Notes: a model not told the origin generated them from the sequence alone. A stretch of DNA of 64,000 nt from Batillaria attramentaria (GCA_018292915.2 JACVVK020000190.1:847501-911500); one strand, 5' to 3'. Shown: positions 49,787-62,689, counted from the first letter of the stretch. Numbers and translations are program-made.

Positions 49787-50045
49787 TTACTCGCTCCTGA
49801 AAGATGATTTAGCTTGAACAGAATAAACGGCCTTGTTAAAAACTTTTCATCCAACGCGCTCCACTCCTTGCTTCAAAAAGGCAGTTTGTATCACAGCTGA
49901 CCAGCGTGAAACCGCTCGTGGATGTGATATTGCCACCCTAGGCGAGTCTATATCGGAGCGACTGATTGGACCACTGCGATCGTACAAAGGATCGCATATT
50001 CAGACAAAGTCGTATTTCTCAAAATTCTAGAGACCGAGAACTTAA

Positions 50046-50870
50046 AGATCTAAGCTCCCAACAAAAAGCTTTCCGAAGTGCGAAAACATTTTACAGAGTC
50101 GACCGTGCAAGCACAGTCAACTCTGTCACAGTTGCAGAGTTCACACAGTGACCAGAAACAGCAACAAACCCGTGCCGAAAAACTGTCCCCACTTCCTATC
50201 GGGCTCCGTCAAGCAATTTTGTTTCTCGCGTAAACATTTCAGTTCGAGCTTGCAGAACGAAAAGTAAAACCGCAATTTGGAGATGTGGCCGATAAAACGC
50301 GCAGTGTTCATCCGTCCGTGCAGTGGTCATGGCAGCAGCCGTGACCGAGTCAGTACTGTCTGCAGTGACCCCCACACAAGTCGTGTCACTTCTGAATTTG
50401 GTCAGTGTTGCTCGTATGCCGTGCTGTCGCCGTCAGCATGGCGCAACAAATGACGCTAAGGTTTTTTTTTTTTTTTTTTTTTGGGGGGGGGGGGGGGGAA
50501 GGATTTGACGAGCTTGACAAGCGTGTTTTATCGGCAACATCTCCAACTTGCGGTTTTACTTTTGGTCCTGCAAGCTCGAGCTAAAGTGTTTACGAAAGAA
50601 ACATAATTGCTTTCAAATACGTGTGCTTACCGGTAGTAGCATAGCTTGCGCCACGTCCGACATCGCTCAGTCTAAACTGACGTATCCGCGACGTGGTCAC
50701 ATAATGAGCCGGGTTGCACGGGGATATGCACAGTAGCGTGGTGGGAGCCGACAGGAAGTGGGGGTAGTTTTTCAGAACGGCTTTGTCGCTGTTTGAACAC
50801 TATGTGAACTCTGCAACTGTGACAGAGTTGACTGTGCTTCACGGTCGACTCTGTAAAAACAAATTCACTT
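50046..50870. mobile_element. Second copy of the TTAA inverted-repeat element, right end decayed
   Basis: Starts after TTAA (50042-50045) with the same AGATCTAAGCTCCCAAC end. The centre has a poly(T)/poly(G) run (50461-50498). The right inverted repeat is recognisable up to about 50856, after which the terminal 40 bp are lost. It sits between the two tandem blocks that carry G7 and G8. Confidence 0.7.
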
Positions 50871-51784
50871 TGGATGAAAGTTAAACATCTTTTTAAAAAA
50901 ATCTAATTGGATAAAGTTAAAACATCTTTAAAACTTTTTCTCACTGTATCACAACCCAAATGTCCGAAATGGTGGGACAAAAAAATTGACGTGACTTGTC
51001 TTGGCGTGAGGGAAACAGACGCTGTTGTAACATCGTTGAAGTAAACACGACATGACGTGTGTGTGGTCTGCCCGCATACAAGAGGCCGCAGGACCGAAGT
51101 TTGGTCTTTAGGTGTGCATGATATGCTCCTTTAAGCTGAACTGCCTGCTATCGCTTTTCGCTAAAACACGGTTATCGGAAGTAATATCCCCCGTTTAATA
51201 CAATTTTCGCTAAAACACGGTTTTCGGCAGTAATATCCCCCGTTTAATACAATTTGCCCAGTAAATCGCTCTGACATTCCTGGCGCCACACTGAGTTCAG
51301 GGGTGTCACTTCCTCTCACCGTTGGAACCTACTTTAACACGCTCACGGCTTGTCCACCCCCCCCCCCACCACCACCACCCACCCCCCTCTCCCTCCTTCG
51401 ACACCGTGACCTTACCTCTTCTGCCCCATATCCATCTTTTGCTCCCCAACACCTTCCCCGCCCGCGATACTGTGATGGGCTGGGTCTGATTGATGTATAC
51501 TGTGATTATCGGTACTTATGGGCTGTATATTTCAATGTGCGATACATTTAGTATCAGATGGTGCTTATTATCATCATTAACATGTCACTACAAAGATGTG
51601 TATATACTCATGTTTTAAAATAATGACTTTAGATGAGAGCAATCGTGGGCCAAACTTTTGAAGCGGCACCGCAACGAGAAAAGTGCGTCCAGATTAATTA
51701 CCCCCGGTGACTATCGTTTGGCTTCCAGACGGGACTCAACACTAAAAGCCTGGCAATGGGAAACGAGCTGGCTAGAAAATTAAC

Positions 51785-51975
51785 AATAATAATAATAATA
51801 ATGAGTATTGCATAGACAACCCAATTTCCTGAATCGGCTCAAAGCGCCGCGAACTGAACCCAACACGCACGGTCATGAAAATCACACGCATTCTCTCATA
51901 CACTGGGACATAAACATATTACAATCACGTGGTGCGAAGGGTCAGCTCAGCTATTTAAATTTCGGATTTTAGTAT
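51785..51975 (-). mobile_element. SINE-C 3' part
   Basis: Inverse copy of the SINE-C tail and body, 5'-truncated and followed by a C/A run; absent from the G7 block. Confidence 0.6.
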
Positions 51976-52344
51976 CCCCCCCCCCCCCCCGCCCCCTCAA
52001 AAAAAAAAAAAAAAAGTTTCCGTGTCGTAACGCCACTGAAAACAAAGTGTCCAGGCCGTGATTAAAAAGATATTGAATGTGATTGAACTGAATATCGTTT
52101 CGTCTTTTTGGGTGAAAGTGGGCTGAATTTGGCGCTTCTGACAAATTCTGCAGGTGCACTTACCAATATGTCTAATCCCCTGAAATTAATGAACTTCAAG
52201 GAGAACAGACGCCGTTGTGTATAACGGTAAGAAATTTTAGTTGCCTAATACTCAAAGAACACGACATCAAATATCTCTTCTGAATTCAGAACAATAAGAG
52301 CACTGTCCATGTCCCATCACTGGGACGGTTGTGTGTGTGTGTGT

Positions 52345-52513
52345 GTGTGTTAATATGGCTTAAAGGTATTCTCTCTCACTGAGGAAATATAACGCAAATT
52401 TGAAAAGACGCATGATTAAGGCAGGTTCCTTTATTACTTCAAAGATTCGTAGGACATATGTTCCCTGATTACACAAAAGCCCTGGATGTGTGTGCGTGTT
52501 TGTGCGTGCGTCC

Positions 52514-52544
<31 letters not shown>

Positions 52545-55500
52545 ATTTTGTGATGAAAATGCCCTGGACTTGGTTAATTTTTAGTAACTGTACTTCTAGG
52601 CTATGCTGTAGAGCATGTGTGTGCAGTTAGGTATCACTATCAGCCAGGGAGAGCGCTAGCACTAACAGCGATAAGATCGCACACCTGGCGTTCTTGGGTT
52701 TTCCCCAGCTGACTGTACGGTCATTCCGCCGCGGCCAGTGCTTAACAAGAGTAGTGTCCCTTGCTCTGGGGTCAGTAGGTCAAGGCGGTGATTACCTCCC
52801 TTGTTTTTACTTTTAGGAAGTTGTTGTTGTTTATGTTGTACAAGTAATTCTAGTGGCTAGAGAGCAACTATCTGGTTTATGTTTACAGGAGATTGTAGAG
52901 TAAGATGTCTCGGAACTATGGAAGGAAAGGTTTACGGTTTTAGAAGCAGAAAGGGGTAAAATATTCCATAGTCTTTTTAAGTATTCTGACTCTACCTATT
53001 TCTAAACGAGTTTGGTATCGTTGGTTGGAAAGTTTAATTTCGGAAAAGGCAGGTAAGTGTACCACACACCTTACCGAGTCTATGCTCTCGCATAAGCGCC
53101 AAGGGGCACCAAAAGCTTGCTCTCTCGAGCACAGACCGAGTAATGTCCCGGATTTGATGCTATCCGATAGTATACGGCAATGGCATCACTACAAGCCCAA
53201 TTCAGGAACAATCTGCACTTTGGACTCAGGACTTCACTTGGGACTTGCACCTAATTTCGGGCAGAGGAAAAGCTTGCTCTCTCGAGCTTGACCGAGTACA
53301 AAACCCGTGTTGGATGCTTGTCCTTCGACCATTGCTCTCTTCTTATTCGTACGGATTTCTAGGTAGGTACTGGGTGGGTTATCTTGACTGTGGTGTTCCG
53401 TTCGTCCGGAAAGTATTCCCCCTGCACTACGGAAGAAATCCACTGACTTCGGTCGAATTTGTTGTACTGTACATTTTGTGTTTCGTTTGCTTTCTCCTGC
53501 CTCTTTCGTCCACAGAGGGTGCCAGGGTTGGAGCGGAGTGTAGGCTCTGTACACTCCGCAGCACTTGCGGTTACTGGCACCACCCCATTGTCCGTTACCC
53601 GCATTTGGAAATAGTAATTCCATGCGTCCAGAGTCTTTACCACTCTACTAACTTTGTGTTTAGATGTGACCCCTCACCCCTAATCTCTTCAAACTCTTGG
53701 CTATCCCTTCCCCACCCTTGTGTTTGAGCTTTACGCACTGGCAACTAACACTGCCCAGGAGTTTTCTCCCAGGCGGGACTTGTGGCCTCTAAAGATGCGT
53801 TAAATGTGCTCTTGTGTTGTCTGTCGCTAGGCTCTGTGTTGGGGCGGGGTCAGGTAGGGATAGTGCTGGTTGTAGGTAGGATTGTCGTGTATTGGTAGGT
53901 GATAGGTTTTACGTACAGGTTAGTTGCCGCAGGGGCTGCAGCCGGGTTTCGTCCTAGTTGCACAGGTTTAGACCTTTTATTTTATTAGATGCGTAGGAGT
54001 TAGAACGCGGAGGCGGAAGGTTTAATTGATACTGTACCGGAAGGTTATTGTTGGTAGTCCTTATTTGGTGTGTTATTCTGTTCGCTAATTACTCTTAGTG
54101 CTTACCATTCTAACTTTGATTCTCATGAACAGTGAACAATATATTTTTGTTCAAACGACCCCATGTTCCTTTTTTTATAGTCTTTTGCCGTCAGTTATTG
54201 GAGACTTTGCTTTGTTGATTAAAACTTTATCCCCTTTATTCCCGGGAGTTTGGTTAATTCTGTTATTTCGTGTCTTGTGTTGTTGTGTGTGTTGTGTTGG
54301 TGTCTACCGCCGTCCTGACAAACAGCTTTCAGACACCAGCATAGCGGACCTAGCACGCGACAACATCAAACATAATCCATAGAATTATAGCAGGCGGCAC
54401 TACAATTTCAAACGCTCTTCAAAACTTTGATAGTTCACGGAGGCCGTAAAACTGACTCCTCGGCCCGCAAGTTGGATACAGATAGGAAGCTGACGGTAAA
54501 GCCCGCATCCACGCAGGTCATCAAACACGCATCTTCTTTTATTGCAAAGCAACAGGGGAAAAACAGAATCTCCTCTGATGTGACCCTGTCAAACATTAGA
54601 AAGAATCTGTTTTCGGCCTTTCCGAGCGCGGCTTCTAATAGTAGAGAAATATGACTTTCTTTAGTCTAACGTTTCCATACCTGTACTATACGTCGATCGA
54701 CCAAGTCGCTAAAAATAGCCGCCAGTCAGCGCTGACTAGTTGGTCTTCAATCCGCAACCAAATAACGTCGTCTGCTCAGTACGCTTCTACGTACGTATAA
54801 CAACATAATAAGTTGCGCGCCGTTAACAAGCGCAAGGCTATTTATGGCTGGCATGCCTTTCCTCTGTTTTCTGCGTAGTTACCGCCTTTTGCTGGTACCA
54901 AATAGTTTGATTTAACTGCTTGGCTTTTTCTTTGCTTTCAGTATCTCAGTGTAGGTAGCGTGAGGCGGGTTCAGCCCCCAAAACAGTAGTGGATTTCGCA
55001 ATACTGCTTTTCTCCTAGAATCTTGGACTTGTATGTTTTATTAATCCTTATTCTTGGACTTTGCTTTTCCGTTTTGTCAAATAAATTGACTGAACGTGGA
55101 CAACTCCGCCAATAGCTGCCTCTCGGTTCGTGTTGTAGTTAGTGTAGGGTTTGGCTTGTGGTACCTCTACAGTGCGAACATGCAGTAGATTTTCTGGAAC
55201 ACTTAAAGTTAACCCTGTCTCACGAATGCCAGACATAAATACGCAAACCCGAGTCACCACAATGGTTTCAGACACATTGTGTCTTAATTATCTGATTCTA
55301 ATGGAAGGATTAAGAGCATTCGATATATAAAGTTTTTCACATTGGTGTTGTATACCTGACATACGTACTGAGTGTTTAAGTGGTATACCAGTTTGACAGG
55401 AATGTTTCATAAGAGTCGTTATTTGTGGACGAAACCAAACAAAGCTGACACAATAAAACCAACTGTCAGGACTATGGTATCCTTCACATCATCAAGCAAA

Positions 55501-55998
55501 GCGTCATGTCGAACTCGCAATAATATATATTGCTCAATACCGGATTTGTCTCGATTCTCTGCACCCCCTAGCGCGCGAACTATGCCAACTGAGCGGTACT
55601 GCCTCATGTACTCACCACACACCCTAATCGTCTAAATGGGAAGCTCATAACGAGTTATCGTATTCCATGCAGAGTGACAGTTCTTAGATTTCTTTTCCTG
55701 TTGTTGTACGTGCCAGGACTTAAGTCCGCTTGCTTGCAATTTGTGTGAACCAATATGGGTTGGCTTCAAACATGTTATATTTCATTGATTTGTGTGTACA
55801 CACAAGCAGTTCAGCTGGAGGCCAAAGGCATAAGGCCGGCCTGTGCACAGCCTGAAGCTGCTTACATTCACAGTTGACTTAATGAGAATGACATTGGTCC
55901 TCAAAGAACGGTTGTAGCCTTGGGGGAAAAAAACAGAAAAGAATTTGTCTCGATTCTCTCTGGGATTCCGACAATCTGCCTGAACATACAGAGACAGC
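52345..55998. other. Large insertion in block B, no recognised gene
   Basis: Block A runs uninterrupted across this point inside a (GT)n tract (42342-42369), so about 3.65 kb is extra here. I see no RT, integrase or transposase motif in any frame. The longest frames (53245-53727 plus, 53623-53234 minus) have no family features. Two near-repeats (53113-53160, 53271-53320; AGCTTGCTCTCTCGAGC) and an AATAAATTGACTGAACG segment near 55081 hint at a decayed retroelement. Confidence 0.4.
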
Positions 55999-56357
55999 GA
56001 ATGCTAGCGACATCTGCCATCACGGGTGCATGACAATTGTGTATTTGTGTTCCTCCGCCAAAAGCAGAAGATTGTCGAAACATAACCATCGTTTGCTAAG
56101 TCTACCGAGCTTTTCATTCTTCAGCACAAAACGGAAACAAGAAACAAATGTTTCACAGAAAAGAAAAACTCTCCCATCTATTAATTTTGGACAGTATTAA
56201 CGTTTTAGTTAAAACGCGAGGATACCTCTGCTCAAGCACATCGTGGAACGTACAATCTAAACATCGATTTGACCAAGATGTCATGTCAAGCTCGCAATTG
56301 CTAAATAACTAATGATATATGCACTAACATGGACACTGTTTATGTTGTGAAAGAACG

Positions 56358-56363
56358 TTTATT
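56358..56363 (-). terminator. Poly(A) signal of G8
   Basis: AATAAA 20 bp past the TAA stop, in a stretch identical to G7. Confidence 0.7.
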
Positions 56364-56382
56364 CCCACGCAATACTTTGCAT

Positions 56383-56492
56383 TTAAGAAATTGCAAAAGT
56401 GTGGTTGGAAAAGAAAAGTTGTGCAGATTCAATCCTGGCCTTAACCTGGAGTCCGTTGTGGATTAATCCTCCTGGTTCAGATTTCAAAGCTG

Positions 56493-56528
<36 letters not shown>

Positions 56529-58629
56529 GAAATTAATCTACACATATCGGCAGCAGCTAGCACTCAAGAGATGAAAAGCTGTGCCACCACATGTCTATAA
56601 TACATATTTGAGTACAGCAGCATAACCAAGTTACTTTTACAATAAGATACTGTTACAAAAATTACATCATCATTTACATTACTGTTACATTACATCAAAA
56701 ATTACTGTTACAATGAGTTACTGTTACCATAAGTTTCATTGTCACGGCTTGTTCGTAAACCTACAAGTCCTTTTCAACGAATGTATTAATTCCATTTCAG
56801 GGGGGGGGGGGGGGGTATAGTTTCGATACTTTACATTTTTTTTACAGCTCGTGTTTTCACTGAAAATTTCACCGAGAGGAAATGTATAGAACGCAGAACC
56901 CCGACTGTCAAGAAGTACACTGGTCACTAGGCAAGAATTTTTTCTCTCTTGGGAAGGTATACAAAAGTCGCTCCATAAAAGAAAAAAAAAGTTATCGCCG
57001 AAAATCTTTCACGAGTGAATTACCACACGCACTATATGCCTATAACCTGAAACCCCAAACTTAGTCGGTAGGAGTTGACTTCATGTTACTAAAACATAGT
57101 CTTCAGCTACTGTTACATCAAGTTACTGTCCACTGTTTATGCTCTACCAACCTGAAGCATTTCCTCCAACTCGTCTTGCGTGAAAGGCATGGTCATTCCA
57201 AGGTAGGGCGGACTGAACATATCGACCAACGCGATCACGGCACTTTCTCGCCAGTTGGGGCACTTGTCGGCACTCTCTCTGAACCGACGAGTGACGCACT
57301 CTGCTGTCATCTCCATTAAGCTGGGAGACACACAAACAAGAATAATATCACTAATAATCATCACTATCATTATTATCATAATCTCTTATATGTACGCTAT
57401 TGTTTTTGTTATTTTGTTTCTAGTGTTCGAAGACAAAGAATGTATACGTTTAAAAAAAAAACCTCACATCAATATTAATAAAACAAGACTGTGCTACAAA
57501 GCACAACTTCAAGAGGAGTCACTCTTTTGTCCCTTTTTTTTTTAAACACAGATTTGGATACTCACGTGTTTCATAACTATTTGACTTCAAAAAAAAGAAA
57601 GGTCCATATGTGTGTGTGTGTGTGTGTGTGTGTGCGCGGGGGCGGGGGGAAGGGGGGGGGAGAGTCTTTGATTCCCTGAAATGCATACACGACGTGTATG
57701 GCTAAGTCTCATCGGTCTTTGATAAACGGGCTAATTTCATCTTTACTAAACCAACTTATGTTTTGGGTACAGTTTCGCTCGTAGGTCCGCCTGTATGCTC
57801 GAAATACTCTATTTTGATGATTAATACACCTCTAGATGCGATACAATGTTGTTTACATACTGCATACGTTGTTACACTAGTGGAGCAGTCTGTGTGGTCG
57901 CCGACTCATTCCTTTACCTGCATGCACGGAAGGGTTGACAGTTCTGAAACATACCTCCATTACTCAAGGTCTACCTTTGGAAGTAGTTCCTTCAATCACA
58001 TGTCCAAACCCGCTTGAATCTTACCTCTGTGCTAAGCTGACGATCTCGTCAACCGATGCCGCTTTGATCGTGTCCTCGTCTATCTGAAGAGCGGCTACGG
58101 CGTCCCCAGCACATTCCCCAGCTGTCTCGTCGCGACAGACTTTAGACTCAGACAGTTCGCCGAGCCCCGCCTCAGATACCACTGCGAAAACAATAAGTAT
58201 TTGGCATGTTTATTACTGCGGAAATGGTAGCCACAGTGTAGTTATGGCGACTAGTGACAAATGACCACTTCTGCTTTAGCCTATGCCGCATGATGTTCTG
58301 GGATATCCCCCCAGACAACATCTTCGAGTTCTTGAAAGAGTCCAGCTTGTTTTATAAAATCTAGTCTCTCATGCAATATGGACTTTCTTTGACCTACCTA
58401 GCTTCGAGATTTTTGATGCACGTGTTTATCTCATTTGGAGCTGACAGGATTATATACAGTCAAACCTGTGTAAGGCGGTCACCCAAGGGACGGGGCCAAA
58501 CCGACCGCCTTAGACAGGTGGCCGGGTTATCCAGGGTGGCATGTCAACAGCTAGCATGTCAGGGGATCCTCTGGGGTGACCAGGTTAGACAGTGACATAG
58601 CTTATACAGGTGACCGCCTTGGCAGGTTC

Positions 58630-58673
<44 letters not shown>

Positions 58674-60018
58674 TGTTTTACGGAATGGCTTTTTACCCTT
58701 TTAACGACCAGGCAGAGGCAAACTTTTACTTACCCGCGAATTAGTCTTTGTTGCTTGCGCGGCGTTAAGCCCTAACTAACTAACGCCGCATGCCGTGGGT
58801 GCTTTTGTAGCATTGTCGATTTTCCCTCTGGATTCGCGAAACTTCATGACTTTGTCAACAAGGGTATCGGGGAAGTGCTCATCAACGAGTGTGATTCTGA
58901 TTTTAATCAAGTCAGTCAATAATCAGCAAAAACGTTCTTTGATATCAACTTAAATGTCTCAGAACTGGGTAACAGTTCATACTCGCTGCATGCGCTTGAA
59001 AATATAGTGGAGATTGAAAGACGTGTACAATATAACAAGAAAGAAAAAAAAACAGTCTCGCCAGAAAAGAGCAACTACTAAGTTCCTACAGTTCCCTTCG
59101 TGGACTGGATCGCGGGAGGTTTTCAAAGAGTGATTTTTTAAACACACAAATCCCTATCTTAATCAGTCATGGTTAGTGACCTGGTTGCTTGCCCTATCAG
59201 TATTTAGCTCAAAGCTGGGTTACAAAACTAGATCCCTAGTAATGGGCAGTTTTAGTTTGGTAGAAAGTGGTACGAAGTCGTTAAAGGAACGATAACTCAC
59301 GGAAAGTAATTTGAGGGAGAGGCTGATTTCCCCCTGGTTGACATAAGAAGCCGGTGTTGTTGGCGAGCTGGTTCAGATGGCGTTGTGTCGCTGTGTCACA
59401 GCTGCTGATCTCACGCGCAAAACATTCTCTGATTGCTGGCATCACCTGACTGACCAAAAAATAATACATAACGTCTGTGATAACTGGATATCTATATATA
59501 TTCCGCAATGGAAACTGTGTATCAAGAAACTCATAATTGTGCATCGAACGTTATCCAACTAGTATTATCTTGACCTTCAGTCAAGGACATTCAAATCTGA
59601 ATAGGCCTTATTGATGTCTATCAGCATGGCAAATTTGGTGCCTCTGGTATTTTATTTAATAAGTACCAGTGTTACAGTCTGTCACGGACAGACAGACAGA
59701 AGGACAGACAACGGAGGGCTACAAGATCGTTTACCATTGTGAGCAGGGGGGGGGGGGGGGGGAACCCTCGAAGCCAAACTCACGGTCATGTTCAGCTCAC
59801 CTGCAGTAAGTGTTGAGTATGTCGTTATCCGATGCGACCTCCTGGCCAGAGTTGGACCTCTCCTGTCGAAGAACTCGCGAGCCACAGTCCATGAATCTAT
59901 CCAACACTCCCAGACCGGACGCACACCAGTCGTCTCCGCCCATTTGTCTACGGAACGGGTTGCCTTGCACTTGGGCTGAATGCAGGCCAAATACGAGAAG
60001 CAAGGCAAACAGCAACAT
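56383..60018 (-). CDS. G8: secreted Cys-rich family protein, NPFRRQ subtype
   Basis: Complete family member, function unknown. Exons: 60018-59801, 59449-59301, 58181-58025, 57320-57148, 56489-56383; sum 804 nt, 267 residues. Signal peptide MLLFALLLVFGLHSAQVQG (cleavage near residue 19). The ten cysteines fall at residues 32, 45, 72, 82, 90, 109, 138, 146, 183 and 195, so up to five disulfides. NPFRRQMGGDDWC follows the signal peptide. Exon 2: VMPAIRECFAREISSC. Exon 3: GELSESKVCRDETAGEC. Exon 4: CVTRRFRESADKCPNW, LGMTMPFTQDELEEMLQ. The terminal exon ends SNHTFAIS then TAA. AATAAA at 56363-56358. An open frame extends upstream of the chosen ATG; this ATG was taken because it starts the signal peptide and matches G7 and the relic at 40.5 kb. 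A pogo-like element sits in intron 2. The 3' flank is followed by a large insertion absent from the G7 copy. Confidence 0.85.
58457..58633. mobile_element. Pogo/Tc1-like MITE in G8 intron 2
   Basis: 177 bp with inverted ends CAGTCAAACCTGTG and TAGTCGAACCTGCC, both continuing into GGCGGTCACC, in a TA-rich site followed by (TA)n. The G7 copy (near 45213) is empty. Confidence 0.6.
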
Positions 60019-61436
60019 TTTTCTTGAAACTTGAATACTGCGCTGGGAGAGCACACTTTCAGCCGGGGGACTGCACCAGGGGCAGAATGGACACTGTGAG
60101 CGCAGTCTATTGTTCAACCACTTATGAAGAAAAAGAGTTAAAGAAGCATGTCGCAGATTTCGTATTAGTGCAAAACTTTGAGTCCCTGCTGCAGGATAAC
60201 TGGAGAGGACAAGGCTCTTGCTTCTTATGTTGTTCCTGTTGTTGTTGCTGCGGCTATTTTCTGATAATACTTTGAACGATCTGTCAATGGTATTGCTGAA
60301 GGACCTGTGTTCTACGGACAAGCGTATAATTCACCCAGTATCATCAGCGACAGGCAGCAATCAATGACCGGGTGGTCAATCAAGGAATTTTCGGGTGGAT
60401 GGCTGATGGTATCAACCGTACATATTTCCCCCTTTAAGTGGATGAAAAAGATGCCTTGAACAGATTCTGCAGGCGCATTCACCAGCAGGTCATATACCAT
60501 GAGGCGCATGACACACGGGAAACGGTTTAGTTGTTGTTGTTGTTGTTAGAAACATGGAGAGAAGCTCAGAACACACTAGGGAAAAATTAGGGCAAAGGCA
60601 TTTTGTAGCTGCATATCCCAAGAGAAACACGGAAAAAGATTATGTTCGCTGTTTGTTCGGACATCGACCTAACTCCAAATGAATATCAGAGAGATGGGAC
60701 GTTGCTGTGTTTAACGGCAGAACAAAATATATCGAATATAAAATCTAACCAGACGACAACGACATGATTTGTGTGTGGCCCATCAGCACATACGTGAGAA
60801 TACTGGTCTATAGGTGTGTAGAATATGCATCCTTAAGCCACACTTAATCCATGACCCAGCTCTCCCTCCCTCCCCCCCCCCATTACCCACCCACCCCCAG
60901 TGACAGTGTAGGCATTTTCGGAAGCGCTCTCAGTCTAGTAAATTACTGACTCCCCTGACAACAATGATGATAATTGCAAAATGGATGCTTCTGTCAGTCG
61001 TCCTCTTGTCTGCTATCGTTTTCCACAAAATTACAGTTGCCGGCAGCACTATCCCTAGTTTCATGAATATTGCTCAGTAAATTGGTGCGACATTTCTGGA
61101 GCCTAACCCCCTTGCAAATCTGTGTACATTTGAATTATTGTAAATGATGATTGTAACATGACCTCCATTATCGTACTCGCTCCTGAAAGATGATTTAGCT
61201 TAAACAGAATAAACAGCCTTGTTGAAAACTGTTCATCGAACGCGCTCAACTCTTCGCTTCGAAACGGCAGTTTGTATCACGACCAGCGTGAAACCGCTCG
61301 TGGAGTAGGCTAGGAAAATTGATGAACAAGGTAGAACAAATTTGATCCTAGCTTTTTATCACAGATTTCAGTAGAGCACAGGCCCCTAATGCTGTGGTGG
61401 TCTCCGTGAATTTTTTCTCCGTCCGCGTCACAGTTA
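60019..61436. other. G8 upstream region
   Basis: Matches the G7 upstream region up to about 61304, including CCATCCACCCG-type and GGCAGCACTATCCC text; no gene seen. No convincing TATA box. Confidence 0.6.
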
Positions 61437-62420
61437 AAAACGACAGTTTATCTTGCCATTTTCACTATATGAGCCCTGTAAATGGGCTTTTGAGGGTGTG
61501 CACAAAGTATGCGTGATAATTCAGAAGATAATTCTGAAACACCGAGCATGTGCCCGAATATTTGCATCACATTATATTCGTTTTCGCAAACACATATTAT
61601 CACAGCAACCAATCACGTGTCCCTACTCCTATCATTACGGGTATTCCGTCATTATTAAACAGATTGCACTTTCGGTCGCTGTTTGTGGCCAAAGTACCGA
61701 AGCGATTTCAATGAACTTTTGATATGACACAACTGGGATACTATTCTTGCGTGTGCACTATTCTTTGAGAAAACCCGTTCACTACTCACAACGCAGAAAC
61801 TACTTTAATAAGTACACCCCCAAAATATCCCTACCGAAAAAAGTGCTCACTTGGATATATTCCATACTTACCTGCACCTGCCACGACAAGGGAACTTCGC
61901 AACATCAAAGAAGCGTTTTCTGACTAAACTGTTCAATGTTCGTAAATGTTTTCCGCGATACATGTCACCTGCAGTGACCTGCCAAGTGCACAAGCATCAA
62001 ATGCAGTCGGTTTTCAGGGCCCTTTGAATCAACGGCCAATTTAATGGCCGCAATTATCCAGGAAGCATCATTCTGATTGGTGTGAAATTTCAGTATGTCA
62101 GCAACGCATGTCTTGTCTAGCAGTAACAGTGTTTAGACCGGAATTATACAGGCTTTCAACTGATGTGTCTTTGTATTGTGTGATGTGTAATATGTACTGA
62201 TTGACGTGTTTGTCTGAATAGTGTGAATGTGTGTGAGTGATGTGTGTTAGCGCAATGAGTCACTGTATCTGAGAAGTGCGCTATATAAATGAAATTTATT
62301 ATTTATTATTATTAATTCTGCGGAGTTCTGTACCCGCAAGTACACATACTTTGTGCACACCCTCAAAAGCCCATTTATAGGGCTCATATAGTGAAAATGG
62401 CAAGATAAACGGTCGTTTTT
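61437..62420. repeat. Inverted repeat pair, arms about 79 bp
   Basis: Arms 61437-61515 and 62342-62420 are inverse copies (GGGCTTTTGAGGGTGTGCAC core) with about 825 bp between. The interval has no gene; it contains a GCGCTATATAAATG SINE-like tail near 62278. Confidence 0.65.
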
Positions 62421-62421
62421 A

Positions 62422-62453
62422 TGTTGTTTCCATAGTAATGGAAACAACATAAT
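62422..62453. repeat. Short perfect hairpin
   Basis: TATGTTGTTTCCAT and its inverse around a 4-base loop AGTA. Confidence 0.6.
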
Positions 62454-62689
62454 AGGACGGGCTAAAATTTCCACGTTCATAGGCAAGCATCTGTGGTACA
62501 AACGCACGTCACTGCCGATCTCCCGCAGAGACGATTATGCAAGTGTAACTCTGACAATGACGTAAGAAAACCTGCGTCATCGATGCTGGCATGTATGCTG
62601 TTCCGAACGCGCTTCTCCTCCTCACTGAGTGCCGTCTGTGCGGATGTGTGTGCGTGTGTGAATTGTGTCCGGGCCCGTTTCTTCAAAGA

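Larger units (their letters stand above)
41172..49921. repeat. Tandem segmental duplication, block A (G7)
   Basis: Matches block B (50909-61304) over introns, exons and flanks. Differences are mostly insertions: MITE copy 2, about 1.6 kb in intron 1, SINE-A at 49619. Confidence 0.85.
50909..61304. repeat. Tandem segmental duplication, block B (G8)
   Basis: Second copy of the G7 block. It carries its own insertions: about 3.65 kb at 52345-55998, SINE-C at 51785 and the pogo-like MITE at 58457. Confidence 0.85.

Noticed and set aside
53245..53727. 160-codon plus-strand frame
   Set aside because: No conserved motif, no paralogue and an overlapping open antisense frame; likely chance.
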